DNA of 64,000 nucleotides, from contig OY776131.1 in NCBI GenBank assembly GCA_963675135.1, positions 41,028,232 to 41,092,231 of the forward strand, written 5' to 3'. Below, one piece after another: positions 36,493 through 48,120 of this stretch. Source of the DNA: Galeopsis tetrahit (taxonomy: Eukaryota > Streptophyta > Magnoliopsida > Lamiales > Lamiaceae). A program made the translations under genes and the position numbers. Every line of letters starts with the position of its first letter. Position 1 is the stretch's first letter. The notes beneath the pieces are model-generated. The model saw nothing but the letters and a program-made list of their open reading frames with translations, made no database searches and was not told the DNA's origin.

Positions 36493-38795
36493 GGGTTGGG
36501 TTTAGTTGAGATGCATAAACTTTGACTATGTCATATTTGTTCTTAAAAAAAATTCAACTGGGTATTCAAAAACGTCATGTTCCACTTCAAACACCCGGTA
36601 CCTGTGACAAATCTTACCGAATCATTCAATTTCCAATTTTCAAATCAGATTATCAAATTGCATAAATCATTTGCCAATATATATATACTAGGTAGGGCAC
36701 ACCTCAAAAATTGAGGTGTTAACTCGTATTCCTGTGTTTGGAATTATTTCACATTTGTATGAATTATTATAACAAAAGAAGTTTTATATTAGTAGAATGA
36801 TGAGTATTAAGAATAGCTTACAATATGCAAATACATATTTAAACATGCGTATTTTACAACTACACATTTTTTATATTACAAAGTAGTTATTATAATATTG
36901 TGTTATTGTACTACGATTTTAACGCGTATGATTGACATTTATTTATTTTGCGTAGATTGAGTCTCCAGTCTATGTTTAACACATTTTTAGTAAAATGATG
37001 ACTCATATTGAATTAGAAAGGAACTTTCTTATTAATGTTTTAATTTAATTTTGGAATGTATAACTGGAGTGACATTGTCCACCGTCGATGCAAGCTACAA
37101 CACCTATTAATATCCATGGTATGTGAGGTAATAAATGAGCATCTAATAGTTGGTTCGCTTCATGTGGGTGCCATAAAAATCTTTGCGAACTCAAAGGACA
37201 CAATTGAAGCTTGTGTTGCACATGAAATGTGCTCTTTGGACCGGAGGAATGCACTGTTGATGATCTGCGACAGACAAGAAAATGTAATAATAGTTTAGAA
37301 ATTTTGGGAATTTGAAAACCATATGTTGATTAACTATGGACAGGCAACGTAACACAGCACTTTGAAGGAACTTAAAAAAAATTAAAATTAAACTATAAAT
37401 CTAATAAAAATATAAGAACATAGTGTTGGCTGGAATATTCATTAATTACTAAGGTTAAAATTTTAAAATCAAGAAATCTCAAAAAAAAAAAAAAAAAATC
37501 AAGAAATAAGCAAAAACACAAGAGTTGCTAGAGAACTGGCCTAGCAAAATCCTTAACAACAGTCGGGTGGGGAGGCAGAATTCAGGAGGGTGATGGACTG
37601 ATGGAGATGAGACTACGGACCAACATGCGAAAGGAAAATTTTTATTGAAGGAAAACAGAGTAAAGGAGAGAAAAGACAATAGGGCACCAAATAGACAATC
37701 TACATAGAAAGTAGAACAATGTAGAAACATCTTTACTTTCTCAATCTCAAGAACAAGATCTAAGAATAACACAAGTTGATCTAAGAATAACACAAGTTAA
37801 TCGGAGGATGTATCATTTATCAAGAACAAACAAATTTATAACAATTGGTACACACAATCGGATAAAATTTGAGATACATTTATGCAATCTCAACTAAAGC
37901 CTACCTGTTAACACAAAAAATGAGCTTGACACCCAATTTGTTAAATTTTGCAGCTCAAGTATTCAGAAGATATTCTTTCACACGAGAGTCAAGACCTGGA
38001 AAATGTGATAATCAAACACCAAAACTGTATTTCATCACCCTAATCACATTTAATATATTACCAAACATACTGATCATTTACAAGCATGTGCAAAGCCTTT
38101 CTCACCACATTGAGAACTAAAGGTTTCCTTCCTTTTGTTTACCAAATATAAAGCCCAAATTTTTTTAAAAAGAAAAAAAGAATAAGACATCTTGAAATTT
38201 ACACATAATAATCTTTTTGCATATAGTGTGTGGTCACATTCAAATTGAAGTAGATGATATCACAAAAAGCAGCAAACTCAAGAACAGGTACTATAACATT
38301 CATAAGTTGACGATGAATAGTTGTGATTCATGAGAGATGCTTTGTAATATATTAAAGCAGTTATCTTATTGAAAAAAATATTTTGCCGCTTGTTCTTAAT
38401 AATAATTTTTTTTAGGGAGCCCTTGTTGAGAAAAGCAACTCAAGAGGTTAGGAAAAACAAGAGCGAGAATCGGTCATAAGAAGAGAGAATCGAAAGGTAA
38501 AGTCAAGGACAGAAGGGTGGAAAGATTTCTCGAGGAGAGATAAGCACAAGTTGAGGAAAGATGGATCTAGTTGCTCTTCCCTCTCCTCAATTGGTGATTA
38601 TGTCAGTGACAATGAAGTTAACTTTACGGTAGGGAGAATCCAGGATGAGTGGTCCTAAGAGAAATTTAAGGAATAATAAAATAACTCATCATAACACAAG
38701 GGAAGAGGAACAACGGATTGAATATTACAGAGAAGAACTTGGGTTTGGTTTGACAAAAAAGAGTTCATCTCAAGAATTTCATGTGAACCCAAAAC
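36493..38795. other. Intergenic DNA, no convincing gene
   Basis: Open frames at 37045-37298 on both strands have no recognisable content. The stretch 38410-38790 reads like decayed coding sequence on the plus strand, with KDGSSCSSLSSIGDYVSDNE visible in one frame and stops in all three, but I cannot name the family. A tiny poly(A) insertion lies at 37478-37497. Confidence 0.4.
37468..37507 (+). mobile_element. Minimal poly(A) retroposition scar
   Basis: A 20-bp insert, CTC followed by 17 A, lies between two exact 10-bp copies of ATCAAGAAAT (37468-37477 and 37498-37507). This looks like an extreme 5' truncation of a LINE or SINE insertion in which only the tail was copied. Confidence 0.6.
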
Positions 38796-38885
38796 TTTTT
38801 TTTTTTTTTTGTTACAAGTTAAATACCCATCCCTTTTCCCCTCCCCATGACTCGAACCCAGGATCTAAGGGTAGTGGTGCTCTAA
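38796..38885 (-). mobile_element. SINE, 5' truncated
   Basis: On the minus strand the element has a GGGTTCGAGTC box-B-like motif of a tRNA-derived head and ends in a poly(A) of about 15. CCAAAACT flanks it at 38789-38796 and 38886-38893. Its body matches the SINE starting at 47632. Confidence 0.65.
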
Positions 38886-39154
38886 CCAAAACTAATTTAA
38901 GCAATTCTTGTACTGATTACCAATAAAATAGTCTAAACATCAGAGAAGAATATGCAAACAAATTGAACTGTAATTCTACCAATGAAAATTGTCGTTGTTG
39001 TGGATTAAGAAATTTTATTATCTTAATATGCAAAATCGCAACAACTTTGGGTCTAATTAAGCAGAGTTCAAAATAGACTAAAGTAAAATTAGCATTTGCT
39101 CAACAAACAATTTATCAAACAGTTGGTGTGCATATAAATACCTAAAATATAGTA

Positions 39155-39379
39155 ATGTTACATCTTCCCTTCATCAATAGCTTTAGAGACAAACTAAAGA
39201 CAATTTTTATAGGATTGAATTCCGATGTTAAAACTACATATTTTACTTGTGATGAAAGTACAGGAACTTATATTGTACCTGATCAACAAGAATTTTTCCA
39301 CTCTTTAACTCCTCAAGGGATTCCTCCACATAAACTGAATGTTCATGGGTCTTCAATGGCGTTCTTCAAAGATTTCTGA
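39155..39379 (+). pseudogene. Possible PIF1/Helitron-type helicase scrap
   Basis: A 74-aa open stretch contains EFFHSLTPQGIPPHKLNV. This resembles the segment LNSLTP.G.PPHKL found near the C-terminal motifs of PIF1-like helicases, including Helitron transposases. The motif that should follow (about G.P.MLLRN) is not present and no other helicase motif is nearby. The assignment rests on this short match. Confidence 0.35.
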
Positions 39380-40461
39380 TTCAAAAAATGCAGAGCTCAC
39401 AAAGAAGAAAGAGTGTGTTTGCAGGCTATTGCCATTGGAGGGCAGAGTAAGTTTTTTTTTTTTTTTTCTGGTTAATAATGGAGTTTGAAGATGGCGTTGC
39501 AATTACGAGTGAGTGAGGATTGTGGATGAAGAGGAAGACAGGCAGACAGCTGCCAAAAGAAAAGAGGAGAATTGGAAGACAGCTGCCAAAAGAAATAAAT
39601 AAAACACCTGAAAATTGTAGAGAAATAACACGTATCCATTTGCTAACCGGTAACCCACAGAACACCGGGTAAGATAAGATAAGATATAAATTATAATTCC
39701 AACTAGGTTAGATACACTTCCCCAATTAACTCACTTCTCTTAAAATGGTTCAATCTACCCTTTTCTCTTAAAACCCTCTTTAGTAAATACACTATCCCTA
39801 AAAAAAACCCTAATCCCTATCTTTCTTCATCTTCCACCCTTTCCCCCCTTTTTTTTTTTTTTCTTCTCTCTTCTCCCAGGTTGCGCCGCCTGGCTTCCAC
39901 AGTTCCACCCTGCCGCCGCCGCGCCTAGCTTCCTCCCCAGCCGCGCCCCACCCCCTTCCTCCCCAACCTGCCGCCGCCTGCCTTTTTCCCCCGATCTGTA
40001 AGTGCTTTTCTTACTTTCTTATTTATTTATTTTTAATTTCGATGAACCGTTTTCGCTAGATGTATGAATTTTCGATCTTGTTGAAAAAAACGAAGGCTTT
40101 CGCAATTCTTATCGAAATTTGTCATTTTTTTAATTTTTTATATCTGATTTTTTTCGAAATGTTTTTTCCGTGAAAATATTTGGGCCTAGAAAATCTTGAG
40201 AGACCCGATGGAACAGCCTGACCCGGCCTGTTTGAATATTTTAAGTACGTGTTTTTTTTTACCACGGTTAAAAGAGGCGTAAAGTTACCCTCGCAACTCG
40301 TTTTGGCGCTCGTAGATTGATGGCCGCCCTCTAAATTTCAGAAATTTTGAATTGACATATTTTGATCTCACAGTACTTGACGTTTCATTCTCAGAACAGA
40401 AAGGTTTGCTCGCAGTTGGTGATTATTAATCAGTGAAATTAGGGTTTATTACTTGCTCGGA
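39380..40461 (+). other. Upstream region and probable leader of NSE3
   Basis: A pyrimidine-rich stretch and a GC-rich segment (39880-40000) precede a good donor (GATCT|GTAAGTGC at about 39998) and a possible 3' splice site (CAGAACAG at about 40400). The 5' UTR may therefore be spliced. No other gene is seen. Confidence 0.4.
40302..40309 (+). promoter_or_regulatory. E2F-type motif near NSE3
   Basis: TTTGGCGC matches the E2F consensus TTTSSCGC, 153 bp upstream of the NSE3 ATG. E2F control is plausible for a genome-maintenance gene. However, the site may fall within a leader intron, and an 8-mer can occur by chance. Confidence 0.3.
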
Positions 40462-42538
40462 ATGTCTTCCCCTTCTGATATCTTCTCTCAATTGGACATA
40501 TCCGAACATGTAAGTTTGTACTTTTCAATATCATTGTGCGTCGATGGAGTGCTGTAAAATCCATTTTTGTTGTGTGTACAGGAGAAGGATAAACTGGTTG
40601 GGGAAGTGATCCGCTACATCCTCTTCAAAACAGAGCAAAATTCAGGTTGTCCCATAAAAAGAGAGGAACTGACCCAGTTGATTACAGGTAAAGGCTATAG
40701 GCAGAGGAATTTGCCTTCCTACATAATCACTGAGGCTAAATCCAAACTCTCCAATATTTTTGGGTACGAATTGAAAGAACTCCAGCGATCTAGGGCTTCA
40801 GCCAATACGGGCCGTGCTTCTCAGTCGCAACTGTGTGAGTTTTTATATTCTCTCGTTTATTTTGCTCTGTTTTGATGTGTAAGAATGTTATTTTTCAAGA
40901 TCATTAGTTGTTGAACGGTGTGAATGCAATGAGATGTTCTGAAGATGTTTATCTTTTTCATGTTTTTTACTTGTGTAAATTTGTTTTGGAAGTCTTATTA
41001 TATTTATAAGGATTAAGAATGTCATCATCTTTGGGCTTAAATTTGTTCTTATTAGTTTTCTTGTTGCAGCTGTTGGTGATGCAAAATCATATATAATTAT
41101 AAGTCAGCTGCCTTCTGATGTCTATGGAAAATTTGTGGAGGATAAGAGTTCGTTACACATGTCTGGTTTAACTTTTGTTGTTGTTGGGATTATTCATGTA
41201 GCTGGAGGCAGAATTACTGAAGGTAAGCTTGCATGAGAGTTTCATTTAATGAATTTTGATATACAATATTTTCAATTTAAGGTAGTAATTCTGACTTATT
41301 AACCATAGCCATTAGCTGAGAATAATTAAATCAAGCAGTGACTCTTATTTTTTTTAAGACTGTTTTTGATGTTTTGCACTGCATTTTCTTTTGCGGCTCA
41401 TTTATCTAAATTTCTCAATACATATTGTAAATTCTTTTAGAAAATCTTTGGCATCATTTGAGGCGCTTGGGACTGCAAGAAAATGAGGAAAACCATCCCA
41501 TTTTTTCAAATACCAAACTGACATTGGAAGCACTTGTCCAACAAAGGTGATTATTAGTCTATTTTTTATGAACTTTGGCTAGCTTTATTATCTAATTTTG
41601 GCTTTGTTTGACAGATATTTGCTGAAAGAAAAAGTTAATGGCCCTGAAGGTAACACTGTGTATTATGAGCTTGCTGAGAGAGCTCTAGATGCATCAGTTA
41701 ATGACAGAATAAAAGAATATGTTGCTCAGGTATAGTTTATTAATCTCTTCCTATTTTGTTGAGAGTCTATTGTGCCACACCCTTCTTTGTTTTCATCTGT
41801 TCATGTCCCTCAATTACTATGTTATTTATGGCTGAAAGCAGAAATAATATTTACAGCACATAATTTGAGACCAAGAAACAACTGGTTTTGCTTGGTGGAC
41901 CGCATTCCTTTGAGACTTCGAAAAATGGACAAATTCTTCTTCTTCTCCTTCTTCTTTTCCCCCTTTTCATAAGAACTCATACCAGATTGTGCAGCACCCT
42001 TAGCTGACAAGTATATTATGTTACATATAAAAGAAGGGGGAAGAGACCATCTGGTTAAGGCTGGGCCTTTTGGGTTATTAATATTCAGTAGTAGTGGCCA
42101 TATAGTGTCTGTTATCAGTTAGTAGTTAGTGTTCTGTTTAGTAGTTAGTAGCAGTTATGTTCTTTACTGTACTGAGGGAATAATCTATAAATAGCTGGTA
42201 CTTGTGTTTAGAAGGGGATGTGAAGAATATTGAATAGAAATCGGCTTCGGCTTGGGCGGATTTTATCCGATTATGTTGATCATTGTGTTCTTGTTTTCTT
42301 GAAATACCTTTCTGCTAACATATTATGAAGGAACTTATTTTACTTGTGAGTTGTCATAGCCTCTATACTTTGGTGAACTTTTCTGTTCTCACCCTTCCAA
42401 CTGCTAGAAAATTAATAATGACGATTATCATTAATGGCCATCCACATTAATGTTCTAATCAACAGCGTACTGACAAAATAATTGTACTTTTCCTGGCAGA
42501 TTGTGCAAAAAGATGCTGTCTCATTGGGAGCTGATTAA
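40462..42538 (+). CDS. NSE3: MAGE-domain protein, SMC5/6 subunit NSE3
   Basis: Six exons: 40462-40509, 40582-40834, 41070-41222, 41441-41546, 41615-41729 and 42500-42538. They join in frame through GT/AG introns to 237 aa. NSE3 pairs with NSE1 and NSE4 in the SMC5/6 complex, which acts in recombinational repair and chromosome maintenance in the nucleus. The MAGE homology domain fills about residues 17-225. Family landmarks are KLVGEVIRYILFKT, GCPIKREELTQL, AKSKLSNIFGYELKELQ, ENLWHHLRRLGL, LTLEALVQQRYL and EGNTVYYELAERAL. The very short first exon encodes MSSPSDIFSQLDISEH. The last intron holds a solo LTR. The length is normal for a plant NSE3. The exon borders were set by eye from splice sites and conserved continuity. 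Confidence 0.9.
42019..42320 (+). mobile_element. Solo LTR in NSE3 intron 5
   Basis: 302 bp starting TGTTAC and ending TAACA, flanked by the perfect 5-bp duplication TATTA (42014-42018 and 42321-42325). A TATA-like TCTATAAATAG lies near 42184. No internal retrotransposon sequence or second LTR is present, so it probably arose by recombination between two LTRs. It may carry promoter or polyadenylation signals in the sense orientation of NSE3. Confidence 0.85.
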
Positions 42539-42943
42539 GTTTCACCTATTCCTTGGAATGTGTTATTTTGCTAGTAAGTGACTCAAGATTAGCTTTTTTT
42601 GTTTTGTTTAGAATCTTGAACTTTTGGAGAATTTCTCTGGTGAATATTTAAGGTTAACTTAATGTGGTGTATATAATTCGATGAATGAAAGCAATATAGA
42701 CAATTTATCTTTCATGGAGAAGCTGTTTTGCTCTCCGAATGTGCCATATTATCCATGTTCAACATAATCTCAATGCTAGCTACTTGTAATTGGTGCAAAA
42801 TTCTGTACGATAAAAAAAAAACTCTGTAGTATATAAGCTTATACATTATATAGCCATTCCACAAAACTGTAGGAATATATTCTCTGCCCAGGGGAATTAG
42901 CGTACGATGTAGAGTTCCTTGTGCAGCAGGCCTTTTTGAGGCA
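42539..42943. other. Convergent 3' flanks of NSE3 and the hydrolase-like gene
   Basis: About 400 bp separate the two stop codons. Both 3' UTRs must end here and may overlap. No other feature is seen. Confidence 0.5.
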
Positions 42944-44766
42944 TTATATTATGAGTTTAGGTAGCTCTAGTTCAAGCTCAAATGGGGTGAGAGCTGAAAA
43001 GTATTGATCAACCATGTCTTCAGATACATGCTCCAATCTTGGAGGATCCCACTGCACAGAAAAAAGTAAAATTGGCTAAGAAAATAAATTTTGATTGCAA
43101 CCTTAGATGCTTTAGTTTAAGGCTTTAGAGGGCAGGTATCACAAATGAAAGTGAGCCATTAATTGAAACAAATGAATAAGGTCAAAATTCCATATATACT
43201 GTTTGCTTATACCTTGGGTGCAAAATCTTTCTCCACTAGTTTTGCCCGTATGCCCTATCAAGTTATGGTAGAAACACATCAATTTCAGTTTTTGTAATAG
43301 AGTAACTGTGATTTATTAAACTATATACCTCGTAGAAGTCAGTTGTTATCTGCTTGGACATTGCTTGAACAGTCATTCTATACTCTCGAATAAGGCACTG
43401 CTCTAGAGTTTGTTTCCTTCCTTCTCGTATCTTCTCCGTTCATCAATGCATGTCAGAATGATTAAAAACCAAACAGACAGATGGACTTTGCAGAGATAAA
43501 TGTTTTGAGGGACTTACAGATCTTAAGGAAACCTTCAAGCTTAATGGTGCAACTTCTTTAAGTTTCTTCAGAGTCGATGCACACCATTGATCGTTATTTT
43601 CAGCAGCCTCATATTCCTGTTACTAGTATATAATCATCTGGAGGGAAAACCAGATTACACAAGAAAGAAAAATGATCTCTAACTTTCTTACCAAAGATTC
43701 AATAATTTCTTCAACTGTTTGATGGCTGAAGCATTTGTCTAGTGTTTCAATCCTGAGCATAAAAAAAATTGACTGTTAGAATTTAAAAGTAGGAAGTAGA
43801 TGTATTCCCATTTGATTGCTGCATTCATTCCTCATTGCAGAATGTGGTGTATATTTAAGGTAATAGAACATAAGATGAAACAAGTAATACCTGTGAATTA
43901 AACTAGTCTGATGTTGATGAACTGGATCTCGTAGACTTTGTAAACAAGCTCCAACGACGTTGGCATCACTGGTGACCAAGTTCCCTAGTACTTTTTCAAC
44001 CAACGGAAGCCTCTGTAGGAATATAACATGTACGATGAAATTGGAATAGATGATGGCAAATTAAGAAACGAGAGAAACAATTCATGAATTGGTAGCGACT
44101 AAAGACGAACAGTGGTATGCGTATAGTGAGTAGCAAGCCCACATGATATCATCTCTGCCCCGTTAAGCCTATCACCAGTCATGGCCAAGTATTCTCCTGG
44201 AAACAGGAAATGGAATAAATTCTTCTTTCTATCTTATGTATTCATTACACAACAAGAATATGAAACCATGTCAAAATGGAAGGTAAAAGAAGTTTCACCC
44301 AAGTAGCCTGGTAAACGGGAGAGGTAAAACGATGCCCCACCATCTGGATGGAAACCGATTAGTGCCTCCGGAGTAGCAAAAATCTGTGGTGGTTATTGTT
44401 CAGGACAATTTTTAATCGAGTCGGAACACATATTTTTTAATGAATTTCTAGTTACTTGTAAGTTTATTGAAAGCAATTTGACCATCAACTTACAGTTTTA
44501 TCAGTAGCAACACGAAATGCGCCTGGGATTGAGATTCCAGCCCCACCACCCATAGTAATACCATCCATGATAGCCACCTGCATATATTTTTAATTATAAT
44601 TTCAAAAAAATAAGTTGTATTAAATTGTTGATTATGAATTGTACTCACATGGGGCTTCACATAAGTAGCAATTAAATATATCAAGCCATATGCATTCCAG
44701 AATAGCTGTTTGCTCTCTTCTAAGTTTCCTGCAGCCAATAACTCTATGAATATTCTAACCCCAAAT

Positions 44767-44807
<41 letters not shown>

Positions 44808-45573
44808 CCTTGTTTCATCAAACTATAGAGAGAAATCATATCTCCACCAGCACAAAATGCCCTGCCTCTGCCCTTTAAGATTAATTCAAGCCCAAAAAAT
44901 CTTTAATAATTTCGAATATTACAAAGAAACGAATGTATATTTGTGCATGGGTGAAAGATGGAGATATAAATTAAAGAGTACCTTCAGGATAACAAATCCA
45001 ACATCATGATCATATTCCCAATCATTGTACACCTTCTGAAGCCCCACAGCCTGTGTATAATTTCAAGTTTTAAATAACAAATTGGTCTACTGTGTATAAG
45101 TTACATACTATGTTACTTTAATTTGACCCACTAATGACCGGTTACAACTTACATGTATGGATGAACTCATACTACAAATCTTCAATGGATTTACTTACAT
45201 AGTATGTAACATTACATATAAGTTTTTGCCCTAAATAATCTTGGAAATAACTCAAATAAATGAAAATACCATATCAGTGTTGAGAGCATTAAGTGAAGAT
45301 GGTCTGTTGAGAATTGCTGTTCTTGAGGCAGCAGCTGCATTGCCTTCAACAACCACCTGAATGTGATGTAATTACATTTTCTTAAATTGAAAATAAAAAC
45401 ATACATGATGAGCTAGAGAGAATTAAAGTGTTATGGGAACTTACTAGATCATCGGAATCATCGTCGACGACAACCGGATCGTTGGAGACAGAGTTGAAGC
45501 ATCTGTAGCCATAACTTGGCTTCTTGATAGATAGAAAACGCCTAAAAAATAATGCAGATTTCGAATTTAGCAT
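42944..45573 (-). CDS. 3-hydroxyisobutyryl-CoA hydrolase-like protein, mitochondrial
   Basis: Fourteen exons on the minus strand join in frame to 405 aa: 45573-45445, 45356-45270, 45050-44982, 44872-44809, 44728-44649, 44577-44494, 44383-44299, 44196-44111, 44012-43891, 43752-43692, 43616-43518, 43430-43329, 43254-43213 and 43051-42944. The family is crotonase-fold hydrolases related to valine catabolism, though plant members may use other acyl-CoAs. Residues 1-43 contain an Arg/Ser-rich mitochondrial presequence. Oxyanion-hole segments are AFCAGGD (about 100-106) and GITMGGGAG (about 149-157). HPDGGASFYLSRLPG (about 183-197) is another conserved core block. The C-terminus keeps RAKLVEKDFAPKWDPP. 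It resembles Arabidopsis At4g31810. All introns have GT and AG ends. The eighth exon has a weak donor (ACT|GTTCGT), chosen because it alone preserves frame and family sequence. The substrate is not provable from sequence. Confidence 0.9.
44767..44807 (+). repeat. Compound (TG)n(AG)n microsatellite at a splice donor
   Basis: About nine TG and eleven AG units. On the coding (minus) strand of the hydrolase-like gene the exon ends CAAG, and the intron starts directly with GTCTCTCT. The 5' splice site is therefore built from the repeat. Confidence 0.95.
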
Positions 45574-47278
45574 GTTTTTTTAATCACTCTTTTACTGGAA
45601 ATTCAGATAAGTTTTGATATTTTAACTCTCATTCTTGCATTGCAACAAACATATAGCATAAAGAGATATCAATATGGTTCACGCTATAGTTTGGTGCACG
45701 AATAATTATTTGAGTAGACATACTGAATAATTATTTGAGTAGACATACTGAATAATTGTGTGTAGTTAGATACATTTCTCTCTCTCTCCATGTAGTTATA
45801 TTTTTTTTTAGTCCATTAAATTTTAGTGTGGTATATTTAACATTGGGGGTGTGTATAACATTTTATGGAGTGTGTTTTAAAAAATGACCTCTGCTGCAGC
45901 AGGTTACTGGATCAAAATCAAAATAAATCGAAACTTAATGGACTAAATTTAAAAAGTGGTAATCTGGTGGACTAAATTCAAAAATATGGTAACTTAATGG
46001 ACTAAAAAAAATATAATCCTAAATAATTGTGTGTAGTTAGTCGATACATCTCTCTCTCGGCAAATCTTGCTAAATTTATCATTTTAGGCACATTTCTTGA
46101 AGGAGAGAGATTATTAGTAAAATAGAACAATTTTGTGGTAATTATTTGCGTGTACTCTATTATTAATGTTTCAAAATTAAGAAATTGAAACTCAACAAAT
46201 AATTTGGAAAAAAGTTGAAATTAAGGTGGTTATTGGGTCACCTTTTATATTTTTTTAAAATTAAAGGTGGATATTGGAAATTTTAAAATATTACAGATAT
46301 TTGACAAAATAAGATATATAATGTGGTTATATTACAACTACCTGGCTGGCTAAACTCTTGGGCTATGTTTACTTTTGATTTTAAAAAATTAAAAATTGGA
46401 AAAACTTACTTTTGAGGTCATGAGCATTGTAGACAATTAATAATTATGATAGTTCTCTCAATATCAAATACATTCACAAATATTACATTGTCGTTAAAAA
46501 TCTATAATTTATTTACCTGAAAAAGTCACTTGCATTATTTAAGGACTAACTAATTTTACACTTTTGCGTCACGTTAACGATGAGAATATATATAAAAACG
46601 TAGTCAAACATTTATTTATAAGATCTTTTTTATTAACTATATATTGGCCAACGCGGGCTATTAAATGTAGTAATTCAAATTTTAATATATAGTAACACAC
46701 AATATTTTATATAGTAATAACACGAACTATTTTATATAATAATATAAATTCTTTTATTTAGTAACACGTTTTTTTCTAGTGTTTTTGTTGATGTAGTAAC
46801 TCACGTTATAATATGTACTAACATATATTATCGCATGTAGTAAACACAATAATCATATTTTAATACAAATTGTTTTATGGTAGAATGATGCAAAAATATT
46901 AAATCATTTGATAAAGTTACATATAGTAACAAATGCCTATTCAATGTAGTATGTAATAACATATAGTAGTTTTTTATGTAGTTAAACACATTATTACATT
47001 TAGTAATTACACAAACTATTTTATACAGTAATAATACAGATTCTTTTATGTAATAAAATATTTTTTTTCTATTTTTGTTGATATAATAACTCACATTATA
47101 ATTTGTAGTAACATATATTATTGCATGTATTAAAATATATTATTGCATGTATTAAAATATATTATTTCATGTAATAATACAAAATAACCTTGACCCATAA
47201 TAATTATTAAAGAATATTTAAAGAAATAGAAAATATTTAAAGATTACTGCTCGGAGAAGACGATCAGGTACAGTTTTT
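45574..47278. other. Upstream flank of the hydrolase-like gene; AT-rich repeats
   Basis: Contains the promoter of the minus-strand gene. Parts of this flank recur in the duplicate at 49658-50511. From 46620 to 47200 the DNA is made of loosely repeated TAGTAACACA/TATTTTATATAGTAATA motifs, with no coding content. Confidence 0.5.
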
Positions 47279-47407
47279 GTCAGTGGGTGTATTTATAAAA
47301 AACGTGGTTGTGAATTGGACTGTCAGTAGATGTATTTATAAAGAATGTGAGTGTGAATTTGTCTGTCAGCAAATGTATTTATAAAGAATGTGGGTGTAAA
47401 TTGGACC
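47279..47407 (+). repeat. Minisatellite, 3 x 43 bp
   Basis: Three imperfect units begin at 47279, 47322 and 47365. Each contains GTCAG..., then TGTATTTATAAA, then GTGTGAATT or similar. Confidence 0.88.
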
Positions 47408-47631
47408 AATGATATATGCAATATTTCACAAGATCATCCCTATATTTTTAATAATTAAAGAAATCATGATCGCTCAAACACAATATATATATATACTAAC
47501 GTAATTGTGATACGTGTGATCTATTTTTAAGGTTTTTAGGTAATGATTAATAATAAAAAATAGGTAATGCATTATATAATTATTTTCATACTAAATCTTA
47601 TAATGAAAATCATCATAGGTTTTGATACAGA

Positions 47632-47898
47632 CACGAAGTTGGATAGCTCAAGTGTTAGAGCACCACTACCTAGGCTTTAGATCCTGGGTTTGAGTCATTG
47701 GAAGGGGAATAACTTAAAGACTTAAAATTAAAATCACAATTTACAATATATAATTTATAAAAACAATTAACAAAGGTAACAAAGGTTAAGTTAAAAGTTA
47801 AAACGAGTATAATTTAAGTTGTAAAAATAATTTTAACTTAAAACGATCGAAAAAAGAGTCGAAAATGATCGAAAAAAGTAAAAAACGAGGCGAAAACG

Positions 47899-47935
<37 letters not shown>

Positions 47936-48109
47936 GCCGAACCGGGAAACCGCCGGTTTGAAAACCGTAACCGGCGGTTCGCGGTTCGGTTACGGTTGCC
48001 GAAAACCGAAAACCGTAACCGCCGATTTCTAACCGAAACCGCCGGTTTTCAACCGCTGCACATGTCTAGGAATAAGAGATGTGTATTTAATTAAAAAAAA
48101 AAAAAAGGG
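47632..48109 (+). mobile_element. SINE-headed retroposon carrying a hAT end
   Basis: A perfect 11-bp duplication, TTTGATACAGA, lies at 47621-47631 and 48110-48120. The 478-bp insert begins with a tRNA-like head: box A in TGGATAGCTCAAGTGTTAGA and box B in GGGTTTGAGTC. It ends in an A-rich tail. The duplicated segment around 57251-57300 lacks the insert and so shows the empty site. A hAT-derived piece lies between a long internal poly(A) (47902-47933) and the tail. Either it inserted later or it was carried along. Confidence 0.75.
47933..48068. mobile_element. hAT right-end fragment
   Basis: Dense AACCGCCGGTTT motifs and a right terminus which, read inward, is TAGACATGTGCAGCGG. It belongs to the family at 6457-6926 and 30483-31478. 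The left end is missing: the sequence starts directly after a poly(A) run. Confidence 0.75.
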
Positions 48110-48120
48110 TTTGATACAGA

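Noticed and set aside
37045..37298. Overlapping open frames on both strands (69 and 80 aa)
   Set aside because: No recognisable domain, no splice context and no codon pattern favouring either strand.
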